This document shows, in pieces, positions 9,445 through 20,661 of a stretch of 64,000 bases of DNA. The DNA comes from Adenophora triphylla var. japonica (taxonomy: Eukaryota > Streptophyta > Magnoliopsida > Asterales > Campanulaceae): NCBI GenBank assembly GCA_022495995.1, contig JAFEMH010002564.1:267138-331137 (forward strand), written 5' to 3'. Made by a program: the position numbers and the translations under genes. Under the pieces are notes generated by a model, which saw only the letters and a list, made by a program, of their open reading frames with translations, was not told the DNA's origin and did no database searches. Numbering within the stretch: the first letter of the stretch is position 1; each line of letters starts with the position of its first letter.

Positions 9445-11816
9445 TCAGCAAAAGTAAGTTTGTCTTTGGGGCTTCATGAGGATATCTATTTCATTGGTTA
9501 CAAGACGGTCAAGGATCAGCAGGTTCAACAGCAGCAGCAACGGAGGAATCAGCAACAGACTTGGACTTTTTCTGCTTCTTGGCTTCAGCCTTCTCAGCTT
9601 TCCTCTTCTTGCTAGCCTTGTAACACTCCGCCAGCACTTCATTTTTCCCTTCCGGCTTGGCAATCTTCGATTTGCATCGAAAGCTTGGCCCGGCGGCGAG
9701 AGCTTGACTTCGGCAACGGCGGCTCTATCTTGGCGGCTTTGAGTTTTAGCTCCAGATCCTTGATGATGTGATCTTGATTGAGATTAGAATCAAGCGGCCG
9801 GCCGAGTTACGATGGTGCTGTCTATGAGATCACAAAAGCGATCAAATCTCTCTTCACCAACACTTAGATTGCGAGGGTGGCTGGCAGGAGAGGGTCTTGG
9901 CTTGCTGAGGGCATTGTCAATAAGAGCTGAAAGTCTGGCTGAGACTTTGATTGAGATTCTGTTTGCTAAGCTTACCTCCTCCTGAGTGGACTTAAGCACT
10001 AAATCCTTGATTTCTGCAAATTCTCCTCGGAAAACATACCCAAGTCACCAATGTCACCTCTAAGTACAGGCTTATAAGCTTCAGAAAGATGGCCATGCTC
10101 ATTAGCAAAGTAGCCAAACAATGTGTAAACAGGTGGAGAATCAGCAGGGACCAAGAAGGTAGAAGGAATGATTGTGCTGACAATCAAAGGAACATCAGCA
10201 GATCTTGGAGTAGGTGGAACAACAAGGAGAGGGAAATTGGGATGAATGATGATAGAAAGATCAGCAGAAGTAGGAGAGTCAAGGAACATCTGACCATTAT
10301 TCTCCAAGGATAGCTTGCTAGCAATCATAAAATTCAGAAATGCTCTCCCATTCAGCAGAATGCGCATGATGCCAAGGCTTAGAATTGCCGGTGTCTCTTG
10401 AATGATCTTGCGACGAGTGCAGGAGGCATAAAATGGTAAAGTAATGGCCAGGGCATGCTGATAAACCAACTTCCAAACACCAACAGCAGAGTAAGGAGAA
10501 TACTCAAGTGTTTCAATTACATGATCATTAATCATCAAACGTCTCCTCTTGATTCCATTCGAATAAATGCATACTTCAATTGGAGATTCACCAGCTGGAC
10601 AAATATCACCACGAATTTGCAAAGAGCCAGGCTGATTGGTAGAAGGGGGGGGGAGAGTTTTGACTTTGGCATTAGAAACAGCAGGGGTTTTCTTCTTGCC
10701 ATGCTTAATGTCCTTATCCCATTTGAGTAGAATGGGAGTCATGCTGGAAGAGCCTTCGGTAGGAACAGAATTTTTGAAAGGATTCTTTACTATCCTTGTA
10801 CTAGACCTCCACTTAAGTTTCTAATGAGGAGGGAAAAGGGGATTACCAGCAGAGTCCTTTGGAATGGACTTCGAGGTTGTGTACCAGTTTGAGCATATCA
10901 TCATCCTACAGTCATCAGAAAGTGAGTTGTACCATGAGGGAGGTGAGGTATCCTCTTCAACAACAGCAGGAATCTCCTCATAATCTTCTGGATCAATCTC
11001 ATCAGGACTGTCTTCATCAACAGCAGGCAGAGGATCATCATTGGAAAAGAAATTAGCAATGGCCTGATGAATGAATGCTTGAACAGGATTGTAGACAACA
11101 ATTGCAGAGAAGGCATTATCAACTTCTTGAGATTGAAGATCAGCAGCAATGTCTGCATCTGTAGTGGCTCCTCCTCCCAAATCAACAGTCTCTTGGAAGG
11201 GTTCAGCAGGGACATCAAAGAAAATAGGAGCTTGCTCAGAATTAAGAAAAACTCCTCCTGTAACCACTACGGGGCACCTTTCGAAGGTATCTTTTAGAAG
11301 CACAGTCTTGATAAGCTGTTGGTCATCATCGAAACTTGATTCTGCTGGATTCAATAGGGTCACTTGAAGAATCAGCAGAAGGAACATTATCAGCATTGTC
11401 AGAATCAACCTTCTTATCAGAAGAACTACTACTCATTCTCTTCAAAGCTTCTTCAGAATGAGTGATGAGTTCGTGAGTCATCTTCAAAACATTTTCAATC
11501 GGTGAGTAGCAAGAGGACCTCTGGTAAGAGTTTCGACATCGAGAATACTTGAATCCCCGGTCTTCATCATTTTCGGCTCTTCCTAGCGATAGGGATCATT
11601 TTCTTCAAAATCAAAGCGAGTCTTGTATAAAGAGGCATAAGCAATCCAGGTGAGATGACCATCAAATCTTGTCTTATCCGATCCTGAAAGAGATAAACTT
11701 GATTCCAAAGCGAGAGCGAGAAGATCAAAGTATCTATTGAAGTTCGGCATCAACACATTCTTCTTTGAAGTTACGGTACTTGGAGAGTGGAGGAAACTTC
11801 TCGGCAAAGGTCTCAT
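9445..11816 (-). pseudogene. Env-like downstream region of element S, distal part, broken into several frames
   Basis: Minus-strand open segments lie at 11583-11816 (77 aa), 10821-11408 (195 aa), 9999-10742 (247 aa), 9790-9999 (69 aa) and 9445-9663 (72 aa). They follow the 517-aa ORF at 11849-13402 end to end, so they look like one long reading frame disrupted by stops and indels. The segments are acidic and rich in Pro-Ala-Asp, Ser-Ala-Asp and Pro-Ala-Glu steps. The 247-aa piece starts TPILLKWDKD and has a long ordered-looking core. A hydrophobic run at the start of the 195-aa piece lies next to a frame break, so I do not call it a membrane anchor. No known domain is recognised; position alone links it to the env-like region of SIRE elements. 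Confidence 0.5.
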
Positions 11817-11848
11817 TCATGTCAGTCTTGCTCTATCAACATAATCAA

Positions 11849-13402
11849 CTAGGTTTCTAGCGAGGGACGGTTTCTTTTCTGCTCTTCATGAAATTGGAGA
11901 AGTCTTCTGATGAATGGCTGCAGATGGTCAATTGGAAATACCCGGTCACTTGGAGCAATTTTGTTGATCATGGACCAAGGATAGTTGAAGTAGATATGAA
12001 ATGTAGGGTTCTTGATTGGAGCACATTTTTTGGTTCTGGCTTCGGTGGCTATTCCGGATGAGGCTGTATAATGAATGTCAGGGAGGTTAGGGTAAGAAAG
12101 TAGAAGGGGCTGTAATGGGATCCTCCTCCTCAAATCTTGCTCAATCATTCTTCTTCTATCAGAAATTTCCCTATTGATTTCTTCAGGAGTTTTAGTGACT
12201 TTTCTGAAGGTTGGCTTTGGTAGCAATGAGGCATCATCAAGAATGGGTTCAGAAAACATCACTTTTCTGACTCTGGGATCAGAAGTAGGGATAGGAAAGG
12301 ATTCAACAACTTTGGCAGAAACAGATTTTGATTTCTTGGAAGGTTTGGCAGTGGATGCAGGCAGTTTTCTCTTCTTTGGTTCAGCAGAGGATGGGGCAGC
12401 AGGATTGGAAGCAGATCTCTTGGCTCTAGTAACAGGACCAGCAGCAATGGTGGATGATAAAGCAGGAGCTGAGGCAACTGAAGGTTTGGGCTTAGCAGGG
12501 GCTAGAGCTGGTTTCTTGGATTTCTTCTTCTTGACTTTTTCAGCAGCAGGAGCAACAGTTGAACTTTCAGCCGGAGCAGCAACTCTCTCAGCAGGAACAG
12601 GGGCTCCATCAGCAGACTGTCTGCTAATTCTCTTCCAATCACCATCACTGTGATGCTTCAACTTGAGTTTGGATATGCTGGTAGCATTGGGATCGGCAAG
12701 AACTACAGCAAGGTTTCCTCTAATTATTCTACTCAGCAACCAATAGTGACAACCTTTGCCAGGGAAATCTTTACCTTTCTGTCTATCAGCAGCATACTTC
12801 TTGGCTGCTTGGGCAATGACCCTAAAGATAAATCCACACCAATTAAAATTCTTCCTCAGCACAATGGCAGCAAATCCTTCAAACTGAAGATCGGTAACAT
12901 GGCTATGTGAACCAGATCGGCAAATCAAACATCTGTCAATAATTTCTATCAGGGCAAAATATCTCCTAATATAATGAACCTTGAAGTGTTTGTCTCCACT
13001 GAGTCTAGGTCTGGCATTAGCACCTCTAATGAGAGTCCAGGCTTCATCCAGAACAGAAGCGTCAATAGAATTAGGGCCAGAATTTCCTAGGGTTGGAAAA
13101 ATAGAGGATATGCTTTCAGGAGTAACTGAGATTGGAACACCAGAAACGGTAGAAGAAATTGCAGAGAAGGATTCTGGGTCATCTTCATCGGAATATTCAA
13201 CAATGGCATTAGCAATGAATTCTCTGACCGAATCAATATAGATGCCAAAATTATCAGAAGGAGCCAGGAAGGGAAGAACAGAGGTATCTGACAAAAGATT
13301 CCTGAGAAATTGTCCATCATCTTCATCATCGAAAAAGCTTGGGTCAATGTAACCTCCATAGATATCCTTTTCATTACTCATGATTTCTGCAAAACTCAAC
13401 AA
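11849..13402 (-). CDS. Env-like downstream ORF of element S (517 aa)
   Basis: This is an uninterrupted 517-aa frame starting at an ATG at 13402, about 650 bp downstream of the RT-RNase H stop on the same strand. Residues 1-70 are acidic. Residues about 140-235 form an ordered block (motifs FKVHYIRRYFALIEIIDRC, NFNWCGFIFRVIAQAAKKYA, GCHYWLLSRIIRGNL). Residues about 260-380 are a low-complexity Ala/Pro/Lys/Ser stretch with basic clusters (KKKKSKK, KKRK), resembling nuclear-localisation or nucleic-acid-binding tails. The order resembles the extra env-like ORF of SIRE copia elements, but I see no convincing signal peptide or transmembrane segment. The envelope label is conventional and its function is unknown. 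It is one of the least damaged ORFs in the window. Confidence 0.6.
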   Translation of the reverse strand: MLSFAEIMSNEKDIYGGYIDPSFFDDEDDGQFLRNLLSDTSVLPFLAPSDNFGIYIDSVREFIANAIVEYSDEDDPESFSAISSTVSGVPISVTPESISSIFPTLGNSGPNSIDASVLDEAWTLIRGANARPRLSGDKHFKVHYIRRYFALIEIIDRCLICRSGSHSHVTDLQFEGFAAIVLRKNFNWCGFIFRVIAQAAKKYAADRQKGKDFPGKGCHYWLLSRIIRGNLAVVLADPNATSISKLKLKHHSDGDWKRISRQSADGAPVPAERVAAPAESSTVAPAAEKVKKKKSKKPALAPAKPKPSVASAPALSSTIAAGPVTRAKRSASNPAAPSSAEPKKRKLPASTAKPSKKSKSVSAKVVESFPIPTSDPRVRKVMFSEPILDDASLLPKPTFRKVTKTPEEINREISDRRRMIEQDLRRRIPLQPLLLSYPNLPDIHYTASSGIATEARTKKCAPIKNPTFHIYFNYPWSMINKIAPSDRVFPIDHLQPFIRRLLQFHEEQKRNRPSLET

Positions 13403-14056
13403 TCAAACAAACTCAAACACAATAAGCCAAAGTTAGAATCAGATGATTGAAATATCAAGATATACGTACCAGATTCCAAGATAAAGAGTTGAGTTAGGGA
13501 GTTTTGAGATTTGATGAGAAAGTCGTAGAGAATGCGAAAGGATTTTTGAGAAATGGTTTTTGCTTAAATATGTTATGAAGTTAGGAGGGAAAGGTTTGTT
13601 TGAAAAGGGTTTTCAAAAAGGCGCAACTGTTCATTTACCTTGGAATATGTGCGGCAGCAATTGCATTTAAAGCGCCGAATTTGAGCGGTTAATCATGATT
13701 AAAGATAACTGTTTATGATTTTAAATGATACAGTTTACCTGCGATTTATCACAATATTAATTGGAATAAATCATTTGACACGATTTTCGGAAGTGGAGGT
13801 ACACACACGTGTCAGAGAGGGGTGTGACCAACTGTCCTTGATTTGATTTGTCTGACAGGGAACTCAGCTTTACATTTATGAGGAGGCTTGCTGATGGGAG
13901 ACATGAATAGCTGGCAACCACAACTAGAGTACCAGCAGAGAAAAAGACATCGGCAAGCTATCGGCAAGATACAGATCGGCAGAACAACTAATCATCAGAG
14001 ATATCAAGCAGCAAAGACTGATCGGCAGGGATAGCGATCTCAGCAAGATATCAGCA
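13403..14056. other. Spacer between RT-RNase H and env-like ORF of element S
   Basis: No ORF or RNA gene is recognised. Part of it (about 13925-14060) is a degenerate run of short ATCGGCA, ATCAGCA and AGCAG words spaced irregularly. It may hold the signal for expressing the downstream ORF, but nothing specific can be named. Confidence 0.5.
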
Positions 14057-15538
14057 TCAACCCGAGTAACCAATAACACCCAGCTCACTCCTAAGAAATT
14101 CAAATCTCTTCTGATCAAGAGGCTTTGTCAAGATATCAGCTCTTTGAAAGTCAGTATGAACTTTCAGCAAGACAACGTTGCCTTTCTCAACATGATCTTT
14201 CAAGAAATGGTATTTTATGTCAATGTGCTTTGTTTTGGAGTGCATTACTGGATTGTTTGAGACTGAAATGGCAGACTGATTGTCACAGTAGATAGGGAAG
14301 ACTTGAGGTGGAATCTCATAGTCTACTAATTGTTGCTTCATCCATAGGATCTGAGAGCAGCAGCTACCGGCAGCAATGTATTCAGCCTCAGTTGTGGAAG
14401 TGGAGGTAGCTGTTTGCTTTTTGCATGACCATGAAACTAGCCTCTCGCCAAGAAACTGGCATGTTCCACTGGTACTCTTCCTTGTGACTCGGCAAGCTGC
14501 ATAGTCAGCATCTGAGTAACCGATAAGATTGAAAGAAGAATCTCTGGCGTACCATAGGTCTAGGTTAGCAGTGCCACTTAGATATTTGATAATTGTTTTT
14601 ATAGCTTGCAGATGGGATTCTCTTGGGTCGGCTTGAAATCTTGCGCAGACACAAACGGCAAACATAATATCAGGTCTGCTGGCTGTTAGATAGAGAAATG
14701 AACCAATCATTCCTCTGTAAAGAGTCATGTCCACTTTCTTGCCGGATTCATCTTTATCAAGATGCACATTTGTCGCCATGGGAGTGCTTTGAGGATGAGC
14801 ATTATCGAAACCAAATTTCTTGATCAGCTCCTTGGTATATTTAGCTTGATGTATGAAAATTCCTTCATCGGTTTGCTTTACTTGAAGACCAAGGAAATAA
14901 GTTAGCTCACCCATCATACTCATTTCAAACTTGCTTTGCATGAGCTTTTCAAATCTTTTGCATAGGGCTTCATTTGTGGAACCGAAGATGATGTCGTCCA
15001 CATATATTTGAACAAACAATGAATGACCCTTGTGCTTGGTCACAAATAGAGTTGTGTCGATCTTTCCTCTTGTAAATCCCACACCGTCACTGAGCAGGAA
15101 TTTGGACAAGGTTTCGTACCAAGCCCTAGGAGCTTGCTTCAAGCCATAAAGAGCTTTCTTCAATCGGTAGACATGATTGGGTTTCTTAGAATCTTCAAAG
15201 CCTGGCGGTTGTTCAACGTAGACCAGCTCTTGAAGTTCACCATTTAAGAATGCGCTTTTCACGTCCATTTGATATAGCTTGAATTCTTTGAAGGCAGCGT
15301 AGGCAAGAAATAGTCTTATCGCTTCTAATCTTGCTACTGGAGCGAAAGTTTGGTCATAATCAATCCCTTCTTCTTGACGGTATCCTTTGGCCACCAATCT
15401 TGCTTTGTTTCTCGTAATCTTTCCAGATTCATCCAACTTGTTTCTGAATACCCATTTGGTTCCAATGACTTGCTGAGAGGAAGGTCTTGGAACCAGTTCC
15501 CAGACTTTACATCTTTCAAACTGATTCAACTCTTCTTG
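14057..15538 (-). CDS. pol: Copia reverse transcriptase-RNase H of element S (N-terminus cut by X1)
   Basis: The minus-strand frame is open from the X1 insertion point to a stop at 14057, about 490 codons. RT motifs appear in order: [58 protein letters not shown] and the catalytic [14 protein letters not shown]. RNase H follows with [31 protein letters not shown] and [14 protein letters not shown], then the [14 protein letters not shown] block. The adjoining upstream codons lie on the other side of X1, at 22737 and beyond. The codons next to the junction (15539-15543) are the CATAG target duplication. Catalytic residues are all present, so apart from the insertion this domain looks functional. 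Confidence 0.95.
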   Translation of the reverse strand, partial: QEELNQFERCKVWELVPRPSSQQVIGTKWVFRNKLDESGKITRNKARLVAKGYRQEEGIDYDQTFAPVARLEAIRLFLAYAAFKEFKLYQMDVKSAFLNGELQELVYVEQPPGFEDSKKPNHVYRLKKALYGLKQAPRAWYETLSKFLLSDGVGFTRGKIDTTLFVTKHKGHSLFVQIYVDDIIFGSTNEALCKRFEKLMQSKFEMSMMGELTYFLGLQVKQTDEGIFIHQAKYTKELIKKFGFDNAHPQSTPMATNVHLDKDESGKKVDMTLYRGMIGSFLYLTASRPDIMFAVCVCARFQADPRESHLQAIKTIIKYLSGTANLDLWYARDSSFNLIGYSDADYAACRVTRKSTSGTCQFLGERLVSWSCKKQTATSTSTTEAEYIAAGSCCSQILWMKQQLVDYEIPPQVFPIYCDNQSAISVSNNPVMHSKTKHIDIKYHFLKDHVEKGNVVLLKVHTDFQRADILTKPLDQKRFEFLRSELGVIGYSG

Positions 15539-15543
15539 CATAG
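15539..15543. repeat. Target-site duplication of X1, left copy (CATAG)
   Basis: CATAG immediately precedes the TGTAAG start of the 5' LTR. The partner is at 22732-22736. Confidence 0.95.
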
Positions 15544-17646
15544 TGTAAGTACCCAAATCCGGATCGTCCAAATCCGTCAGAAAGTTAACCGAAATCCGTT
15601 AACTGGCCCGCTCCAGGTTAACCGAAACTCGTTAAACTCCCCGTTGCCATGCCAACGAGACGTCCCGGGACTGCCCCGTGCATCCTGAAGTCGAACCGTA
15701 CTTAACACGTGTCATCTCACGTAAAAGTACGTCTTTCCCGGAAAAACGCACTTTTCGGGGGCATTTCGGACATTTTCCGGACTGTTATTTTAAAAAACGG
15801 ACAAAACCGGGACCGGGGAACGAACTCCCACATGGCTGGTGACTCAGAGGGCACGTGGCAGCCATGCCACCTCCCTCTAGTCACTCTTTAATTACAAATC
15901 AAGGACAAAAGACCAAAATACCCCTGATTTGCAAGCCAAGTCCGGCCGGACTCCCTGTGCACATTTTCTGAAATTGCCAGCAAGTCCTTCAAATTCTCAA
16001 AATACCACAAAACCCCCTGGATTCAGGCAAAGTCCGTCCGGACTCCTACTGCATTTTTCACCTATAAATAGAAATGGCTGTCAAAGCCAAAAGAAGAGTT
16101 TTTTACCCCAAAATTTCACCATCCTCACGGCCCAAACTGGTTTACACCCCTTCCGAGCTTCCGTTCTGCCTCGATTCGCGTGAAACCTTCGTATTTCGAT
16201 CAAATACGCCCCTTACTACTTCGAAACAACCTTTCGAACTACTTTCCGTGTCCCGTATACACCTTCCGAGCCAAAGGAGTCGACCCTAGCTATAGGTATA
16301 ACTCCCTCTCTCTAAATCTCTCGTTCCGTCTCGGTTTACGCGCCAGTCGCTACAACCGTTTCGAACGTCGTTATCAAAATGTAGACGCCTCCGTCTAACG
16401 GGGTCCGATACGTTTTAGCCCCTCGATCCTCTTCTCTTTCCGTAAGAGAAGTAATCACGGGTTAAAACGGCGTTCCGACCCCGTTCCGTTTTCTTTTATG
16501 TCATTTACCAATTCCGGATCGATCGATCCATTGATCGTCATTTAATTCCTGTCTTCTACAAATCCGAGCCGATTGGCCTCGTTGATCGTCATTTACAATT
16601 CCGAGCCGATTGGCCTCGTTGATCGTCATTTACGATTCCGAATCGTTTGATTCCGTTGACACTGCTTTAAATACTGTCATTTACGAGTCCGACCCGTTTG
16701 GATCGTGATAGTATTTACTTTTCAAAGTCCGAGTCGCAACCCGATTCGTTGATCGCATATCATTTAAAACGCATTTTTTCCGTAAAAATCGTTAACAATG
16801 TAATGCACGGTTCAAAACCGGAGTTCGTCCGTCGAACTCTCTTTCAAAACGCGCGACATGACGTTTGGCCTCCAAACGCTCATCTTCAAACTAAAAGCCG
16901 CCATTTGACATTTCAAATCATTTAATACGCATTTTTCCCGTAAAAATCGTTGACAATGACATTCCCGGTTCAAAAAACCGGAGTTCGACCTTCGAACTCC
17001 TTTTCAACTCAAAATCGACGTTTGCCACGCGAACGCTCATTTCAAACTCAAAATCGACGTTTGCCACGCGAACGCTCTTTTCAACTCAAAATCGACGTTT
17101 GCCACGCGAACGCTCATTTCAAACTCAAAATTGACGTTTGCCACGCAAACGCTCATTTCAACTCAAAACCGACGTTTGTCATTCAAACGCTCGTCTTTTC
17201 AAACAGGGTCACCTAATCAACGTTTGACATTCAAACCAAGATTAAGCTTGTCATTCAAGCCCCCATTTCAAAACACACACACACACACAAACGATTTCGA
17301 GAAAGGTAGAAAGACTCGTCATGCGAGGCGTTTCGGGCGATCTCGTCATACTCTACCCGAAACGTAACGTGACCTCCGAACCTAACAATCTCTGGTACTA
17401 AAAGCTTTTTACTCGTTTTTGCTGCCAATAAAAATGATCCCCATTTTCAAAGCTTTTTCCTAAGTTTTTGCTACCAATAAAAATGACACCATTTTCAATA
17501 GCCGTTTCTCAACGTTTGGGCTCAAAATACAAAAACCGCGTGGCGACTCCTCATTTTTTCCTTCCCATGAAGCGAGGTCTCAGACACCAACCCTCCGCGA
17601 AAGACAACCGCGTTTCGCGCCCCGCGCGAAATCCCGGGTAATTTCA
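15544..17646 (+). repeat. 5' LTR of X1 (2103 bp)
   Basis: Starts TGTAAGTACCCAAATCCGG and ends CCCGGGTAATTTCA. It contains palindromes at 15939-15952 and 16031-16044, a TATA box at 16062-16071, repeated gatcgtcatttac/gattggcctcgtt modules (16500-16690), five tandem ~38-bp units with a CGTTTG...CAAACG inverted repeat (about 16997-17200), a (CA)n run at about 17270-17290, and a PBS-like TGGCGACTCC at 17541-17550. Confidence 0.93.
15939..16071 (+). promoter_or_regulatory. LTR promoter of X1: two CCGNNCGG palindromes and TATA box
   Basis: AGTCCGGCCGGACT (15939-15952) and AGTCCGTCCGGACT (16031-16044) precede CTATAAATAG (16062-16071); the nearer palindrome ends 17 nt before it. In the 3' LTR the matching sites are 21067-21080, 21159-21172 (central bases TT instead of TC) and 21190-21199. 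The two flanking half-sites are kept while the centre varies. Confidence 0.8.
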
Positions 17647-18299
17647 GGGTCTGCCTGCTCGAGTACGTTTACATAGTTAGCATCTCCGGACTCTGAGGGA
17701 TTCTGATGAGATTTGCCCCGATAGTCCCTTGGTTGATTCGAAAGAGGTAACCCCGGTGCCTGAGTGCGGACACGCTTGGCTACTGTCTCGGCTTCGTTTC
17801 TTATGAGGAAACTATCCCCTCGAATGACTTCGAGATCTCCCTGCCGGTTAATGAACTTAACACACTGATGGAGAGTGGAAGTTATGGCTTTCATGTGGTG
17901 TAGCCAAGGGCGTCCCAAAAGAGATGTGAACTCGGATGGAATGTCCATCACATGGAATTTTGCTGGCACCATTTGGGTCTCGAACCAGAGTTCCAGAGTC
18001 ACCGTCCCCAGGATGGGATGAGACGAGCTGTCGTAGGCCTTGATAGTCCGAGTAGACGGAATCAGCTGGCTTTCATTGATACGGAGGGCTCGCATCATGC
18101 TGAGAGGGAGAACATTAACGGCTGACCCGTTATCTACCAATACTCCGGGGGGTGATACGGTGTTTAGCTTGAGAGTGATGTACAGAGCTTCGTTGTGCCC
18201 CGAGGCGTCTCTCGATAAGTCTTCGTCACAGAACGTGATCATACTGCCATACAGACGGGAGTCGTAGATCTCGTCTCTATCCGTAGAAGGAGAGTCATC
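17647..18299 (-). pseudogene. Protease fragment in X1, inverted relative to the LTRs
   Basis: The minus-strand frame is open from about 18314 into the LTR. It reads DDSPSTDRDEIYDSRLYGSM, then PGVLVDNGSAVNVLPLSMMR (active-site DNG), then FHVMDIPSEFTSLLGRPWLHH and the downstream linker SGDANYVNVLEQADP. It matches the protease of B (59940-60420), which lies in sense orientation there. Here it is antisense to the LTR direction and directly abuts the LTR end at 17646/17647. At the other edge it joins the antisense-gene intron at a GATGAC microhomology (18294-18299). Confidence 0.85.
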
Positions 18300-18467
18300 C
18301 ACCCATAGTGTCAATTGAACTACATCCTAGTCAATTTCGACAACAATTCATGGCGAAGTCAAAAGCCCCAATTCGGGCACCGAAATCCCTAAGTTCATTC
18401 CTAAACAAATTTCTAACATTTAAAGAATGCACATTCTTAAAATTAATGGAATTTGTAGGAAACTTAC

Positions 18468-18626
18468 TTGTCTCTTGATCCCATCCTTGGAGTTGTGTCT
18501 ATCCCTCGCCGGATAAAACTCCGCCGGATTCAATGGATGCACAATGGTTCGAATGGTCCGAACCAATCGAGTTCTTTCGTCATCGGTCCTTCCGTGGCGA
18601 GCCATTGGTCCCAAATCACCTTCCAT
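18468..18626 (-). CDS. Antisense ORF 1, exon 1, in X1
   Basis: An ATG at 18626 opens a 53-codon segment (MEGDLGPMARHGRTDDERTR, then NPAEFYPARDRH) up to a CAA|GTAAGT splice-donor-like site. The X2 copy (48951-49109) is almost identical. Element C has a recognisable homologue at 41860-42055 (motif ELVRT...SELYPGRRE). No second exon follows in X1; the sequence switches to inverted protease at 18299. It is a truncated remnant, antisense to X1. Confidence 0.6.
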
Positions 18627-18770
18627 AGCGATTTTCCTTCACAAATACGAGCAAACCTTGCAATTTGGGATGAAAATTCTCTCCTCTTTTCTCTCCTCCT
18701 CGTCGGAATTTATGGAAGAAAATGGCCTCTCCTTCCTCGGCCTCGGCGCTGAAAAGGACATGGTCAAATT

Positions 18771-18798
18771 CAGTAAAAGTCCGGCCGGACTCTTACTG
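18771..18798. promoter_or_regulatory. 28-bp near-perfect palindrome upstream of antisense ORF 1 in X1
   Basis: The centre is AGTCCGGCCGGACT (18778-18791), identical to an X-family LTR palindrome, flanked by CAGTAA on the left and TTACTG on the right with one mismatched pair. It lies about 145 nt upstream of the antisense ATG at 18626. The X2 counterpart (48787-48799) has decayed to AGTCCCACGGACT. Confidence 0.65.
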
Positions 18799-19004
18799 CA
18801 CCAGAAATTTTTTTGCCACTTTCGCCCCTCAGCTTTATGCAGTTCCAATTTTACCTTTTTTGCCCCCCCCCTAAAAGTATAAAATTTCCCCAGTTAGACA
18901 TTTCTAACCCCCCATCCCCCGAGGATAAATTCCCAGTTAGTTTTCACTAACGCTCGTCTCCAGACGTTAAAATTCCTAATGGTTTTCAACATTATTCAAA
19001 TCCT

Positions 19005-19850
19005 AAATAGCGACCTTTCACGGTCCGATTTCAATCCTTAATTGCGACCTTTCACGATCCGATTCCAATCCTTAACCGCGACCTTTCACGGTCCGATTTC
19101 AATCCTTAATCGCGACCTTTCACGGTCCGATTTCAATTTTTAATCGCGACCTTTCACGGTCCGATTTCAATCCTTAATCGCGACCTTTCACGGTCCGGTT
19201 TCAATCCTTAATTGTGACCTTTCACGGTCCGATTTCAATCCTCAATCGCGAACTTTCACAGTCCGATTTCAATCCTTAATCGCGACCTTTCACGGTCCGA
19301 TTTCAATTCTCAATAGCGACCTTTCACGGTCCGATTTCAATCCTTAATCGCGACCTTTCACGGTCCGATTTCAATCCTTAATCGCGATCTTTCACGGTCC
19401 GATCTCAATCCTCAATCGCAACCTTTCACGGTCCGATTTCAATCCTCAATCGCGACCTTTCACGGTCCGATTCCAATCCTTAATCGGGACCTTTCACGGT
19501 CCAATCTCAATCCTTAATCGCGACCTTTCACGGTCCGACTTCAATCCTCAATCGCGACCTTTCACGGTCCGATTCCAATCCTTAATCGCGACCTTTCACG
19601 GTTCGATCTCAATCCTTAATCGCGACCTTTCACGGTCCGATTTCAATCCTCAATCGCGACCTTTCACGATCCGATTTCAATCCTCAATCGCGACCTTTCA
19701 CGGTCCGATCTCAATCCTTAATTGCGACCTTTCACGGTCCGATTTTAATCCTTAATTGTGACCTTTCACGGTCCGATTTCAAATCCTCAATCGGGACCTT
19801 TCACGGTCCGATCTCAAACAGTCAATCCCGACCTTCGCGGTCCGACCTCC
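19005..19850 (+). repeat. 34-bp tandem array in X1, about 24 units
   Basis: The unit is cgcgacctttcacggtccga plus tttcaatccttaat, repeated head to tail with scattered substitutions (c/t at cc|ttaat, g/a at cgg). The last unit near 19830 is shortened. The X2 copy of the array (48015-48585) has about 17 units. No spacers are present. Confidence 0.95.
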
Positions 19851-20661
19851 ACTCTCCTATCGAGACCTTCGCTGTTCGTCTTCCCGGCAACAGCAATAAG
19901 CCCGAACCCCAAGGCACGAACGCCTTGCAACAATCCCTCTTCGGCCATCCTCGTAAGCCCGAACACCTTTCCACTCCAGCAAGTGAACATTCATCTCCCC
20001 GGCCGCCAGTCGTAAGCCCGATCGTTCCACCTCAGCGGCCGTCAAGGTAAGCCCGCACAACAATCCCTCTTCGGCCATCAAGGTAAGCCCGAATGCTCAT
20101 CCCCAGCAGGATTCTAAAGAAGAAATGTCGATCCCGCCGTGTTGTTAATAACGCCAGTTTAACACAACCGTTCTCATCAGTACCGCCGTATCCCCAGCAG
20201 GATAAACCTGGCAACAGCAATAAGCCCAGCACCCAAGGCACGAACGCCTTCGTCACAGGATAAATGTATCCTCGCAACTCCGGTTTGAGGCGCCACACGC
20301 CCTCGTATGATTCAGCAACTCCGGTTTGAGGCGCCACACGCCCTCGAAGGTTTCAGAAGTCCCAGGTTCAGACGCCTCCCAATAGTCTCCATTCAGGTAC
20401 AGGTACCTCGCGAATGGTCTCATTCAGGTTTAGACGCCTCCTAACATGTCTCGCTCAGGTCAAGGTCCCCATGCGCGGCCCTTGCCCCCTTTCGAACTAC
20501 GATCGGCTTGATTCCCGCTCGGGATACGTAGGAATCCTTTTCGCTAAGGGTCCAGCCAGCTGACCGCCCAGGTCTCTTTCAAAGTAAGGCATCCCGATTT
20601 GGATCCTTATCTTTTTCAACGACCCCACCTCCTTCGGAAGTGACGTTGCTGAGGGGCAAAC
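19851..20661 (+). other. 3' untranslated region and PPT of X1
   Basis: No gene. It contains reshuffled short modules (aagcccgaa..., cagcaggata...) and two copies of aactccggtttgaggcgcca plus cacgccctcg (20276-20345). The hairpin GAACTACG (20494-20501) to CGTAGG (20527-20532) has an inner ATTCCC/GGGAT stem. The polypurine tract GCTGAGGGGCAAAC (20648-20661) directly precedes the 3' LTR. Confidence 0.7.

Noticed and set aside
11346..11408. Hydrophobic N-terminal segment resembling a signal or membrane anchor in the env-like region
   Set aside because: It lies immediately after a frame break and the start is internal to a longer damaged frame; the hydrophobic run may be out of the native frame.
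17270..17290. (CA)n microsatellite as an independent feature, also near 7711, 22365, 45380 and 57010
   Set aside because: It occurs at the same place in the X, A and B LTRs and is part of LTR structure; noted within the LTR entries.
19005..19850. Regular repeats that look like a CRISPR array
   Set aside because: Units of 34 bp are directly joined with no unique spacers, inside a plant LTR element; it is a simple tandem array. The same holds for 42429-42920.
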